Positions 10,876-23,472 of a stretch of 64,000 nt of DNA are shown one piece after another (the stretch's first letter is position 1; the number at the start of each line of letters is the position of its first letter). The position numbers were made by a program, and so were the translations under genes. The notes below the pieces were generated by a model. It was not told the DNA's origin. It worked only from the letters and a program-made list of their open reading frames with translations, and made no database searches. Source of the stretch: Geosiphon pyriformis (lineage: Eukaryota; Glomeromycota; Glomeromycetes; Archaeosporales; Geosiphonaceae); NCBI GenBank assembly GCA_016748015.1, contig JAAOMT010000566.1, positions 123,908 to 187,907 of the forward strand. Reading direction: 5' to 3'.

Positions 10876-12558
10876 TGCATTCTGGTTCTACATGGGCTAA
10901 TTTCGGCGCTCGGAATGCCAATTTGGGTTGGCTATCATGGGCTGTTGCTAATAAGTTCCTTGATTTTGATACATGGTGAGATATTAGCGTGGTATTGGCA
11001 TGTACTGGTTTCTGGACATTTGGGGTGGCATGTAATAATTATTTTTGCATCCTTTCTGTATCATTTGTATTCGACATTAACTAATCAAATATCTTACACA
11101 TTTGCAAAAATGGCAGACAGGCATTTTTGTTCTGAATTCCTGGTGCGACAAGCAATTATTTCAACTGTCACTGACTTTCTGGCTGTGTCTTTAGAGTGGT
11201 TGGTATGTATTTCTTCTTGGATTCAGGATGAGGTAACTTTTTATTTTCTTAGAGAATTCCTTCTCTAATTGCATTACTCTTTTCTCTAATGTTTCTGTCT
11301 TATTTTCCTCCATTACCATGTTAACTATTTAACTATGGTTAACTTCTTTCTTAGCCGATTCAAGAGTTCTGGCGAGTGTAATGGCTTCTGGTAAGAAGTT
11401 AGGGTGGGCAGAGCATACTCTTCTTAAAATGCTGCTTTTTAATCCTCTAATAAACTGATTTAAAACCTGAGGATCAGTGTAATATTCTTGTTTAATTGCT
11501 TCAATCTGACAGCGAATTCGATTGAATCAAGCAAGGTATTGGGTGACAGTTTTACCAGTACCTTGCTTAATAGTATTGAATTCATTCTATAGTTAGATTA
11601 CAGTGTTTGGGTTGCTAAAATACTTCAGGAGTGCATTTTTAAATTCGGCAAAGCTCATGAATTTTGTTTCCAGGCTTTGATACCATGAGTCGGCTGTGTC
11701 TTTCAGGAAGAAAAATAATGTTTGAATTGCTCTTTGGTCATTCCAGTTATTTGCCTGGATGGCTTTTTGTGCTTCTTTGAGTCATGTGTGCACGTCCGTT
11801 TCTTCTTCCTCTTCTGAGAAATCTGTTAGTCTTGTGATGTATGGTGTGGTCATTTTGTTGCTATTTTCTGCTGGTGGGCTTATTAGTCTAAGAGGAGATG
11901 AGATGATATTTCCTTGAGCATTCCTAAAGGTTGCTTCCTTTATATCCAGTTTTTCCTCTTGATCACAAGTTTCTTGGTTTCTGGACTGGCTGCTTGTTCC
12001 AGTAACCAGTCTTGTGCTTGTTTTTTTACTGGTTTCTTCAGATTTCAATTCAGACTCCTCTTCATGATTTTTAAAATTCACTCCAAATTTTGGTTGAAAA
12101 AAGAGTTTTTGGAATAGTAATAAATATTCTCCTGTAATTGGTATATCTTCCCAATTGTGTTGTTTGAGCTTCTCAGTGTAATTAGGAGTTTTTGGCATTT
12201 GTGGAGTTGATGTGAATAATGATATAGCTTTTAATGGGAGTTGGATTTTATTATCTGGGAAAAAATAATAAGATCTTTTTTCTGGTGAATGAAGGTATTG
12301 TTTCTTTACTGATTGCATGACATTTTTCTTGGGTGTTTAGGCAGGTGTTTCTAATTTTTGCTGATTTTCTTCATGATTAATTTCTGGATTGTGAACACAT
12401 TCTCTGGTGTTCTTTGTGGATATTGGGTAATTTTCATTGGCGTATTGCTCAATTTTGCAATGAATTTGAACAATAGTCGCAGCTAATGCTGTTGTTTCTT
12501 TCTTTTTAGCAATGAATTATTACTAATTATTATTTTCTTTTTGATTTTCTTTCCTCAT
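10876..12558 (-). pseudogene. Gy1 gag (capsid and zinc knuckle)
   Basis: Frame opens at ATG 12556-12558, inside the PBS, and is continuous with protease. An acidic/polar N-terminal part (12318-11782, uninterrupted) is followed by a capsid-like block containing WNDQRAIQTLFFFLKDTADSWY and FIRGLKSSILRRV. A zinc knuckle lies at 11074-11115 in the pattern C-x2-C-x4-Y-x4-C: the expected His is Tyr, and a TAA sits next to the last Cys. Many stops are CAA/CAG to TAA/TAG changes, including three in a row near 12515-12525. Packages element RNA in an intact element. Confidence 0.85.
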
Positions 12559-12569
12559 AGGGTTCACCA
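12553..12569 (-). promoter_or_regulatory. Gy1 primer-binding site
   Basis: Two bases after the 5' LTR end, the minus strand reads TGGTGAACCCTATGAGG, starting with TGG as expected for pairing to a tRNA 3' CCA. Gy2 has the related TGGTGCTCCCTGTGAGG at the same place. The primer tRNA was not identified. The gag ATG lies inside this site. Confidence 0.75.
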
Positions 12570-12571
12570 AA

Positions 12572-13463
12572 TATTACAGGATGGTTTTCTTGGTATATTT
12601 AATTGCCAATATCCTGTTTTAACTGCAATTAGTCTCTCGTGGGTTTCTTAATTCTATTTGTGTGATAATGTTACTTATTATACTGAAGACTTTCTTTTTA
12701 ATGTCACAATCTAAATTATTTCTCAATTCCTGATTGTTGTGTGTATTTATGTACTCCTTCCCAGAGACTGAACTGAAATCTACCCACTGTCTAAGGTTTT
12801 CTCTGAGGCTATTCTTGCAATTGCCTAATGTGTTTTTCTAATCTAGAAACACGAAATGTTAATGGCCTTTAGTGCTTTTCTTAATTCTCACAATAAAGCT
12901 TTTATTAATTAGTAACAACATGAATAATCTTGATTAGGGATTATTCTTCCAAGGAATTCAGCTGATAAATGATAGTTTTATTCAATAAATAATACAAGTA
13001 AGTTTCTTAACATCTTGAATTCAGTTTTCAATATTTTTTTTTATTTCTTTTTGATTAAAGGTTTTTGTAGATATTTATTTTTAAAAGTAAAGACTAAAAG
13101 ATAATTAAAGTAGAACTGTTGGATGAATTGTTTTATTGGATAAATTGGATCTATTGCTTGATAAGTTATGATTTTTATTACTTGATTTTCTTTTCTCAAT
13201 ATTAAAGCTACTGTATATATACATGTTTGTAATTCTACAAGAAAACACATTGTAATACTTTCTTTTTGATATTTTAACCTGGTGTTTACTGCTATTACCA
13301 GTTGGTGTTGACTGCTATTGTGAACTAGTGCTTGCCACTATTGCGAGATAGTATTTGCTACTATATTAATCATTACCTTTCTAAGATTATTATTGTGCTA
13401 TATTATGATTGAATAGTTTATATTATTTTTATGATTTTTTTGCTAAATTCTTAAACCATAACA
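12572..13463 (-). repeat. Gy1 5' LTR (892 bp)
   Basis: Partner of 4859-5750 with identical length. On the plus strand it starts TATTACAG, where the other copy has TGTTATGAG, so its terminal CA (minus strand) is now TA. It ends CCATAACA before the host CCAT duplication. Transitions dominate the differences. Confidence 0.93.
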
Positions 13464-14034
13464 CCATCTTACATATAAAAAAATAATCAAAAAATTCTAT
13501 CTTTCTACAATAAAAACACAAAACATTAGAATATTTTTTATTATATAAGTACTTACAAATAGTAATAAGTAAGTAATAATACAAAGCTTTTATAAAATAT
13601 AAACACAAACTAATAAAAGCTTTATTTATGAAATCAGAGACCATATATAAATTAAAGTACTAAATTAAAACAGTCTAATTCTAATTAATATTTTTAATAA
13701 TATTTATATTTATAATATTAATTTTTTAGTAAGTACAATAAACAGCTCTAACTATATTATAAACAAAATACCAAATATTTTTAAATACTATTACACTACC
13801 AGTTTTAATAAATTTCTTATAAATATAAACAAAAAACACTAAACTTGGATAAAAAATAATAGCAGTTAGTTTATTAGCACATTTATTATTTAAAACATTT
13901 GAATAGTCTTTAATTTTAGACCAAGTAATACCAAAATTTTTATATCTAATAAAATTCATAATACAATGTTTTTTAAGCCAACAAAAATTGTAAAAGTTTG
14001 ACAAAATTATATTTAATTTAATTGAAATAAGCAT
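13464..14034 (-). pseudogene. LINE F RNase H end and C-terminal CCHC region
   Basis: The frame at 13726-14034 aligns with LINE A/B RNase H: WLKKHCIMNFIRYKNFGITW corresponds to WLERHYIFNFIRNKDLVVSW of LINE A, and the following KIKDYSNVLNNKCANK corresponds to KVKDHSGVSGIERAD. The frame at 13429-13644 carries C-x2-C-x7-Y-x3-C where LINEs A-C have His at the third position. It then runs into the Gy1 LTR, which marks the insertion point. Confidence 0.85.
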
Positions 14035-16899
14035 TTAAAACAGCTTAATTATTTAAATATACTATAATAATACTAAAGCAAAAACTTATTTAAATACCAA
14101 AATAATTATCTGCAATTTTATTAACATAAACAAAATCAAACTACCAATTTTAATATTTATAATTAAATCTAAATTAGCAAAAAATACAATTAGATTACAT
14201 TTTACTTCAAATATATTCAGATTTTTTAAAGATTTATTTGTGTAAACATTAATAATATCCAAATTAATATCAAAAAAACAGTAAATTATAAATATCTAAA
14301 AGATATAAATTATTAATTAAAAGCCAATTAACATAATAAGAAAATTAAATCTTAAAAATCTAGTTTTTTTTAATAACAAAAACTTTTTTAATCAAAAATT
14401 AATCTTTTTTTAATATAAAACTATTTAACAAAAGCAATACTAAATTTTTTAAAAAAGTAAAAAACTTTATAAAAGCCAAATTTTTTAAAATAAGCAATAT
14501 TAGAATGCTATTAGAGAAACAAAATACAAAAAGTAATATATTTATTAAAAAAATTTTATATTTCAAAAAAATTTTATTATATTAACTAAAAAATTGTTTA
14601 TTAAACTGATTTTTAACTTTATAAAATACTATAGCAAATAATTAAAAGATTAATTCAATATTTATAAATTCAGTAATCTGTAATTGAACAAATAACCAAG
14701 AATATTATCAATATTAAAAAAAATTATTATTGCAGCTATCATATTCTTTATTTATATTTGCCTAAAAGCTTTTAAATCATACAAAAACAAATAGTAAATA
14801 GTTTTACTAGAAAATTTTTTTGGTAAATTAGTTTTTATTTTTAAACTCTTTTTAATTAATGTATTTTATTTGTTATATATATTCTTAAAAATTAAATTGA
14901 AATAAATTTTTTAATTAATAATAAGTTGTAATACAGCTAAAATCAAATAAAAAAACTGCTTATTTAAGATAGTTTTTTTAAAACTATATTAGCAAAAAAC
15001 TTAATATTTAAATAGAATTTTGTCAAACTAAGCTTAAACAAACTTCTTAATCATAAAAAAATACCTAAATACCTATAAGATTTTTTTTTGTGCAATAAAG
15101 ATTAACAAACTACTTATTAATAATAAAGCTTTTTTGATTTTTTAATTAATAAAAACAATTGTTGTTTTCTCATTATTAATTAAAATATTATTAATTTTAA
15201 AAAACTTACTTATAATATTCAAAATATATTAAGTAATAGTCTGACTATTTTTTACTTAAATAATATTGTTAATCAAAATACTAATTATTAAATAAAAAGT
15301 TAATTCAATCTGACTTTTAACTTTATTAGTTTAGACAATAAACTTAATATTAATATAATAGTTGTACAAACTCTTATGTTTTTTTATTTTATATAACAGA
15401 AAATTATAAAAAATTTTTTAAAGCAATAAAAAAAACTTTATCTCAAATTATTATGCATTTATTATTTATTAGTTAGTTTATAATTTATTATAATCTAATT
15501 AATTCTGTTATTATAAAAAATTTTATAAATTGTTTGTATATTTTTATACAGATTAAATTATTTTTTAAATAATATTAGTTAACAGAATTATATGTTTTTT
15601 GCATATTTTACAAAACCAACTAAAATTTATAATTTTTTTCTAAAACATTTTTTATTACCAAGTTCACAGCAAAAATTAAAAACTGAGTAATAATGCTTTA
15701 TAAAACAGAAAAATTATTATCATAAAAAACATTAAATTTGCTATAGACTAAAAAATTTAAAAAATTTTTTTTTGAGTAGTTTTGATTAAAACAATAGATT
15801 TAGTATTAATTAAAATTTTTATTTATTTATATAATTTAAAAATTATAAATATTCAAACTTTTTTCTAAGATTAAAAACAAATTTATATATTAAATAAAAA
15901 TTTAACAGATTTAAGAACATTTTTAAAACAAAATTTTTACAATATTCTTATAATTTATTAGTAATATCAGACAAATTAGTGGCTTTTTTATTAGACAAAT
16001 TTTTGATTACATATAATATCTTATTATATATAATAGTATTTATAATATCAAAAAAAAACATTATTATTAATATAAGTCAAAAACAAATATTGACAATTTT
16101 ATAAATTAGAAATATTGTCTAATATCAATTTTTTTTTGTCCAACTTTTTATAATTATATCAATCTTAGACTTAATTTTATTAGAATTTAGGAACAGCTTA
16201 TTATTAACAACCAAGTAATTTAAAGCTATTTTTTAAATAAGTAAAAAAAAATATTTTTAATCATATGACTTTTATTAATAGCAAAACTTTTTATTTATTT
16301 GGTAATAGCAAATTTGATATTTAATTTCTTAGCTCTTAATAATTTAGCAAGCTTAAAAGCATAATAAGATTTTTTTATACTAGATAAAACAAATCTTATA
16401 TTATTAAAACCAGTACTAAAATTCAATAAAACTTGAATATTTAAAGTCTTATTACAGTTTAAAAATATTTAGTAGTTTATTATAAAAAATTACTTATTAT
16501 TAGACCCCATCTGTAAAAACTTGATAATAATAAACACCAAAATTTCAACTTATAAAACTTTAAAATTTTTTTGATAAAAACATTAATAAATTTCTTAAAC
16601 TACTTTTTTTTTAATATTTTATTAACCAAAAAATACATCACTTTTCGAATAATATCTTATATTGTATTTAGATCCAAAAATTTTTTAAAAACAACAAAAT
16701 TTTCAAAATACATTACAATATTAGCAAATATAATATTTTTGAACCAATTTTATTTAGTATTATTAGTATTTTTAAAATTAAACTTTCAATAATTTTTATT
16801 AGATTTGTTTGCAAAAAAAGTTTAACTGTATATTTAACAAGTTATCCAAATCTACAAAAACAAAAACAGCCTAATAATTAGTATTAAAATATTTACCAA

Positions 16900-17400
16900 T
16901 ATTCAAAATTTTATAATTAACTATTGTATTAACAAGATTTAAAAAAATAAACATATAATCAATTGTTTTTTTAGCATCTTTGGAATTTTTCTATGTTAAA
17001 GCTTTAACAATCAAATTTCCTATCAAAAAATTAATCAGTCTTAAATTAAAACACTTTTTAAAATTAATACACTTATAAAAATTATCTTTATTGAAATTAT
17101 TATTTAAGATTACAAAAAAAAACTTTATTTACAGTCTTTATAATTAAAAAGTTAATCTCTTTAGTCTAAATCAAGTATGCTGTTAAAACAATATTAATAT
17201 ACAGTCTTAAAATTAAAACAAAAAGCTTATTCTTAAAAAATAACTTAATAAAAAAAGCCAATTAGCAATCTCAGAAACTTTACATATGTGTTTAATCAGT
17301 ATATTGTTTACAATAATTATAATATCAACTTTAAATAACTAGAATCTAAACTAGAAATAAAGATTTATATATCTTTAAATTTGTTAATTATCTATGAATA
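16900..17400 (-). pseudogene. LINE F endonuclease relic
   Basis: On the minus strand a stretch reading FVILNNNFNKD matches FVVLDGDFNES of LINE B, the GDFN motif of the exonuclease-endonuclease-phosphatase fold, with Asp/Gly replaced by Asn. A following KKTIDYMFIFLNLV matches the KTIDYIFVSKNL block. The stretch is full of TAA codons. The endonuclease nicks target DNA in an intact LINE. Confidence 0.75.
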
Positions 17401-18479
17401 TACTTTACTTTTTAATTTAATTGCAATAACAATAAAATTTAAATTGTTTATTTTTTTGTATTAATAAATAATATTCTCTTATTTAATAAGATTGTTTATT
17501 GTTTTTATATTGTATATAATAATCTTTTAAATGAGATTAATTATTAAGATATTAAAGAAAAAAATACATTCTGAGCTAAAATCAGACTATTAAATTTTGC
17601 TAACAAATTTATAATTAAGCTAGACAAACTTTTTAATTGAGTTTCCAACTTAATTATATTTAAAAATATTAAGAAATTTAGCTTTATAGCAGTTTTGCTA
17701 CTAGTAAACACACTTGAATTCTTACTTATTATTATATTACTTACCTAATTCTGTAATAAAAAAGTTATTAACAGTTGACATTTAAAACTAAACTAAAAAA
17801 TTATTAGCATAAATATATCTAACTTTTTAGTTAACTTATTAAATTGTTTTATAAAGCTAATAAGACTGCTTTTAATTTTATTAAATCATAATTCCAAATT
17901 ACTTATAATTATTAAAAGAGATTTAACTTTGTTCAAAAAACCAGATTAAAAAAAAAACTCAAAAAATATCTAAAAAAAGTGTTTGTTAATAATAAATATC
18001 CAAAATTTATCTTTAAAAACTACTAAATAAATTATAAAAACAGACTTTTTTACATAAATTCAAGTCAATTTAAACTAGTTTAAAGCCAAAAAAAAAGTCT
18101 TTTTTTTTAAGCATCAGTTTATTATTAACTAAACTATATTCAAAAATATATAATTAAGTTTATAATAAACTACATAGAGAGCCAAAGACAAACAAAACCA
18201 ATAAAGTACAATACTTTTTATAATAAAAATTACAGCAATTGTCTTAATCAAGCTTTTTTTTAAATTAAAACACATAATTGCATACTTAGTATAATTGTAA
18301 CTAATAGAATTATAATTAATTATACAAGTTTTTTTTCTAATTAAATCAATGAAATTCTAAAGATTGTAAATATTTGTTTTTATAAAAAGTATATAAAACA
18401 AAGCTTTAAACTTATTTTTAGAATTCTATAATTATTTATTAATATTAGTCTTAGTTATACAAATTATATCTTTTTTGAT

Positions 18480-18640
18480 AAAAATAAACTATTCAAATAT
18501 TAAAAAATTAGTCTTATTTTAATTTTTTAATTCTATAATTGTCTTTTATTACAGTCTTATTAATTGTATTTTAATCAATTTAATAATACTAAAATTAATA
18601 AATACAGTTTATATAACTTTTATAATGCTTTTATAAGAAT
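18480..18640 (-). pseudogene. LINE F ORF1 RRM-like relic
   Basis: The minus strand reads FSIIKLIKIQLIRL followed by two TAA codons and KTIIELKN. This matches FGKIVSIKMQLIGLWQKALVEFE of LINE B and FGVIKLIKIQLVEL of LINE E. The conserved Trp is now TAA. This is the most diagnostic ORF1 block surviving in LINE F. Confidence 0.75.
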
Positions 18641-19490
18641 TTTTTTATAATTATAGTCTGATTAGTTTGATTGTTTACTGAATATTTAAGATTAATATTT
18701 ATTATAATATTTTTCAAATTTGTTGTAGTTATTATTGCTTTTTTAAAAATAAAAAATATCTGAATAATTTCACCAAATTTTGAGAAAATAAAAACTTTTC
18801 TAAACTTATTTACATTAAAAAAAAATTTTTAACAACTTTCAATTTGTTTTAAGCCAAAAATCTAAACACAACAGAGAAATTTATATTTAAAATAAAAATT
18901 TTGCAAACTAAAATATTAATTAAAAACTTAAGAACAAAAAAAAAAAGAAAAAAATTTGTTCAAACATTATTTTTATTATTACTGTTAACATTAAAATTGA
19001 TTCACCCAAAAATTTTTTTAAATATGTATTTTATAACAATTTTATATGGCTTTTTGGAGATTATATCAATATTTTTAAGCTTTAATTTATTATTATTACC
19101 AAACTAAAACTGGTTTTTTTAACCAAAAACTTATTTATATTTATATTTTTAGTATTTATAGTATTATTAATATCTAAACTAATTATTTTATTAGTTTTGA
19201 ACAACTTTTGAAAAATTCCAGTATTAATTCTAATAACAAATTTTTTCAAAACACTGTTTTTGTGTTTTTTTTAATAAACAAATTTAAAATCACAAAATTA
19301 GCACCAAATTTTTTCTTGAATTTTTTTATATTTAAATTATTGCCAATATTAACAGTTTTATATTTGAACAAAAAAGGTTTTAAAATTTCTAATTAAATAA
19401 TAAAAATAAGCAAAAGCAGAAAAAATTTCTTTAAAATAAAACACTTTTTTAAGAATTTGAAACATAAAAAAAAAAGAAGTTTTTTTAATT

Positions 19491-19690
19491 TTTTGTAATA
19501 ATAACAAATATTATAATAAATATTATAATAAAATAATAATAAATATTATAGTATAATAATAATAAATATTATATTAAAATATCAAAAATAAAATATTATA
19601 ATATGTTTTTTTATTAATCTATAAATATATATAAATACTTAATATAATATATAAAAAAAACTATATATTGTAATATTATTACTAATTTAA
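19491..19690 (+). repeat. Right half of the gypsy LTR split by LINE F
   Basis: Resumes with TTTTGTAAT, then follows the Gy5 LTR (from about 62160): AACAAATATTATA, TATTAAAATATCAAAAATAA and ATATTATAATATGTTTTTTT occur in the same order and spacing. Its end is not clear; similarity fades near 19690. Confidence 0.6.
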
Positions 19691-20345
19691 GCCATATTTT
19701 TTTATAATTATATATAATTATAATCTACAAATTAACATAAATTGCATCTTTCTAAAACACAATATAGATTATATATATAAATAAAATATCAAACATTTTT
19801 GTTGTAAAAAAATTTATTATATTAAATATGTCTTAAAAAAAACTTTCTGAATATTAAAAAAAAGAAATTATTTTAATAAAAAAATTAAAACATATAAATA
19901 ATGAAATTTTATGACTATTAAATATTCATATTTTTTTGTAATATATGTATAAAAGTTATATAAACTAAAAAAACTTTCTAAAAAATAAATGAATTGACCA
20001 CAAATTCTTGATAAATAAACATATAAACAACTCAAATATTTAATAATAGAGAATAAAAAAACTTACTGTCAAACTTTTTTTTAAATACATATGAATTTTA
20101 TTAAAGATATTAATAAATTTATTTCTATATAAATTATTAAAAATAAATTAGTTTAAAAAAAACTTTACTCATGTATTTCTTGTTTTAGGCTATTAGATAT
20201 TAACAAGTTAAAATAGATTTCAAAAACTGATTCAAAACAGTTTTTACCATTCAAGAAAAAAATTATAAGTTTAATATGATGCTATTTAAATTTTACAATA
20301 TACTAGCAATATTTCAAAAATTCATAAATTTTGTTTACAAAAAAC
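19691..20345. other. AT-rich spacer between LTR fragment and Gy3
   Basis: No coding block recognised. It may hold the rest of the split LTR and a decayed leader or gag of Gy3, since Gy3 begins abruptly inside RT. I see no motif that proves this. Confidence 0.35.
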
Positions 20346-21200
20346 TTTTATAGTAATTAGTAGTCCTTTACTTTGGTGATACTAATGTCTATTTACCAAG
20401 TTTTAAAGCTTATTTAATTTACTTGTAAGAAGTTTTTTAATGATTATGAAGAGCAAGATTAAAATTAAATATTGAAAATTATTACTTTAAAAAAACAAGT
20501 TTGATCTTCCTTTAATATATTGTTAATAAAGATAGAATTCAACTCAATCTAAAAACAATTAATATTGTTAAAAATTTTAAGTTCTCTAAAATACCACAGA
20601 ATTAAGAAAATTTATAGAATTAGCCTCTTATAATCAAAAGTTCATCAAAAAATTTTCTGAAATTGCCAAACTACTTAAATACTTAACCGACAAAGATGTT
20701 AGATATTAATAAATCTAAGCCTAACAATAAATATTTAATATTCTTAAAAAAAAACTTACTATGACTCCAATTTTTGCCTATTCTAACTTCAATAAAAAAT
20801 TCCAGTTAGCCATTAATGCTTTACATATAGTTGTTAGTACCATTTTATTATAATTAAATAATAACAGCAATAAGCAAGTAATTGTATATGTCAATAGAAT
20901 ACTTAAACCAACAAAACTTAAATATAACTTAACTGAATTAAAAGCAACAACTATTATCTGAATTCTCAAACACTTTTAGTAATATCTTAGAAATAGATCT
21001 TAATTCAATATTATTACTAATAATATTGACCTCAAATAACTTAACAAAAAAAGCTCTAAACTTAATACAAAACAATCTTAATAGACTAATTTTTTAGCTG
21101 ATTACAAATATATTATATATTGCAAATCAAAAAAATTACACACAAACATTAATAAGTTTTTCAAAATAAGGCAAAATTAAAACTTATACTAACAACTTAA
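20346..21200 (+). pseudogene. Gy3 RT (C-terminal half) and RNase H relic
   Basis: Starts with VVLYFGDTNVY, equal to VVVYLDDTNVF of Gy1, so the YLDD box is now YFGD. IVNKDRIQLN (thumb) and KNFLKLPNYLN follow. RNase H is marked by TPIFAYSNFNKKFQLAINA, equal to MIYPNFNKKFILATDVS of Gy1, with the catalytic Asp now Asn. Multiple frame changes and TAA stops. Confidence 0.82.
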
Positions 21201-21399
21201 CAAACAAATTAGTAATAAAACAATAGATTCTAAAAATTACAACAGCATCAAAAATTATTTGAAGACTTTTAACATACTAGAAAATTGGTTTTTAGTTAAA
21301 AAACATTTATTACAAAACCAAGCAAAGCAATACTTTATTTATTACAACAAAATTTATTACCAAAATCACAAAAACTTAACAATTCTATTTTAATTAGTC

Positions 21400-22520
21400 C
21401 AACAAAATAAAAAAGAAATCATCTTATACAATATGTACACAAATTTTTTATCAGCATACTTAGAAAAAAATAGTACAATTCAAAGAACACTTGAACATTA
21501 TTTTTGACCACACATATACAAAGATATTTAACAATATATAGAATTATGTAATAATTATTAAAAAAGAAAAAAAACTCACTCTACTAAATTTTTAAATTAA
21601 ATTAAAGTTGAACAATCTTTCAATAAAGTAAAAATTAATTTAATTAGACTACTATCTATTACAATCTAAAAAAATTATTATATTGCAATTATAATAGATT
21701 ATTTCACCAAATGGCTTGAAACCAGAGCCATTTAAAAAGCAAATACAAAATTAGTAACAAATTTTATCTATGAAAACATTATTTGTAAACATAAATATCC
21801 AATTGAATTTTTATTGGATCAAAAAACATACTTGTAAACAGCTTAATACAAAAAATTTGTAAATAATTCAATATTAAAAGACTTTTATTATCTCTATATC
21901 ACCCACAACTAAATAGATTTATGGAATATTTCAACCAAATATTGTGTAAATCACTAGTCAAAGTCTTAACTAATTTTGAACAAAAATAAAATATTTTTTC
22001 TCTATTAGTGTTACTAGTATACAGAACACTAAAACAAAATATTATAAAATATATACTCTTTAATTTAACTTATAAAAAAACAGCAATATTATTAATTAAT
22101 TTTATAGTAGAAACATATTCAGTACAATTAATTAACAAAAAAAACTTTTAAGAAATATTTTAACAAAGAGTCTATATTTTGTTTATTATTTTGGAAGAAA
22201 AAAAACAAATAGCAGTTATTCATATTAAACACTCTTCAACATAACAAAAAAAACAGCATAATAACAAATTGCCACTAATTACTAATGAATTTAAAGTTGA
22301 AAACAAAAGTTTTCTTATACAAAACTAAGACTAAAAAACAATAAAGTGAAAAATTTGAACATAAATAGAACAGACTATTTTATATTCATAAAATCTTAAA
22401 CAATAAATTATACAAGTTAAAACTTAATGACAAAATTCTAGCCAAAGTTGTACATAAAGATTAATTAAGGCACTATTATTTTAGAAACAATTTTAAATTA
22501 TTAATTCTACAAATTAGTAC
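21400..22520 (+). pseudogene. Gy3 integrase relic
   Basis: Shows the zinc-binding region remains (MYTNFLSAYLEKNSTIQRTL, corresponding to Gy2 MHTNSLAGHFGKTKTIQKTL), core fragments (IIIDYFTKWLETRAI; FIYENIICKHKYP) and the C-terminal FYIHKILNNKLYKLKLNDKI block, equal to FYIHKILGNRAYKLRLDDKI of Gy1. It shows what Gy1 has lost by deletion. Many stops. Confidence 0.83.
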
Positions 22521-22823
22521 ATATTTCTTTTTAATTAATTCTGATAATATTTCTTGATATTTAGAATCAATAGTTATAATAAAACAACAATTAAACTTGA
22601 ATATTTAACTTACTATTATTATAATATTTTTTTAATAATACACAAATATAAAAAACAAAACTAATAAATAATTATAAGAAAAACCCAAAATTAAAAAGAT
22701 ATAAAAATTTTATACCCAAAAATATTTTTTTATTTATTCAAATATTTTTCAAATTTTATTTTTAATTTACTTATTTTTATTATGATTATTCTCTAAAACA
22801 TTTAATAACTGTCTTAAAAATTA

Positions 22824-23470
22824 ATGTTAATATTAAAAACATCTACCTTATCCATAATAATCAATAAAAATCAAATTAATTACACTCAAAAAGAAATTAC
22901 AACATCAATAATAAATAATTCTCAAAATTATCATTCTTATAGAAAAAACACAAGAAATTATTTTGGAATTTAATTACTAAAACTTTTAAAACAAGCTTTA
23001 AAAAAAATCTTTTATTTGTTTTTATTGAAATTTTACCAAATATTATAACTTAACAAAAGCTTCAACTGTTTTTTAATAAAAAAAGTTATAAATATACCCT
23101 TATTTTTAAATATTTTTATATTGAAAAAACACTTTATAAATAAAAACTAGAACTTAAAACAACCAACTTTACTCTTAAAATAATACAAAAATAAATTTAC
23201 AATAAATTCAAAATAGCAACTGGACCCATAAACATTCATTACAAATTTAGAGCAGTTTTTAGACTCTATAACCTATTCAATACTTGCAAAAATATCTTAC
23301 AAAATTCAATACTCTAACTAATAAAAATTCAATAAATTGGCAAATTTACAGAACTAAAATTTCAACAATTTTCAAACCAAATTATTTTAATTATTTTGAA
23401 CTACTATCTTAATATCACAGATAATTCTTAAATTTTAATAAAACTTAGTTTTGAAGAGAAAATTATATTA
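22824..23470 (+). pseudogene. Gy3 accessory ORF relic
   Basis: Same position as in Gy1, between integrase and the 3' LTR, and similar length (about 215 codons from the ATG at 22824). It is broken by stops and shifts, but the C-terminal block with FNTCKNILQNSI parallels FENCHKLLLNPI of Gy1, and TTTTGAACTACTAT near 23400 parallels TATTGAACTACTAT of Gy1. Confidence 0.6.
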
Positions 23471-23472
23471 CT

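Larger units (their letters stand above)
4859..13463 (-). mobile_element. Gy1: Ty3/gypsy LTR retrotransposon, minus strand, defective
   Basis: Two 892-bp LTRs (4859-5750 and 12572-13463) flank an internal region read on the minus strand: PBS, gag, retropepsin, Cys-rich region, dUTPase, RT, RNase H, integrase C-terminus, accessory ORF, polypurine tract. A perfect 4-bp target duplication CCAT flanks it, and the host sequence on both sides is one LINE (LINE F). From 12558 to 7424 the coding region stays in one frame, broken only by stops; the frame changes before RNase H and again at an internal deletion that removed the integrase zinc-binding and catalytic domains. It cannot be autonomous. Ty3/gypsy assignment follows from the RT-RNase H-integrase order and RT sequence. 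Confidence 0.95.
13464..19490 (-). mobile_element. LINE F, main part: old, heavily AT-shifted
   Basis: A near full-length LINE of the A-E family read on the minus strand and decayed to almost pure AT. Recognisable blocks, from 3' to 5': C-terminal CFYCRKIEFFDYFFIC (13470-13540), RNase H (13726-14034), RT catalytic box now Asn-Asn (15265-15270), endonuclease (about 16900-17400) and ORF1 RRM-like block (about 18480-18640). It ends at a 9-bp candidate duplication TTTTGTAAT (4226-4234 and 19491-19499). Gy1 is inserted near its C-terminus. Confidence 0.85.

Noticed and set aside
10804-11268. 154-codon plus-strand frame
   Set aside because: It lies antisense to Gy1 gag, which is supported by its capsid and zinc knuckle; the plus frame has no domain and looks like a shadow.
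19208-19396. 62-codon plus-strand frame, and similar at 16571-16792 and 18901-19107
   Set aside because: These lie antisense to LINE F and translate to Phe/Ile/Lys/Asn-rich chance peptides.
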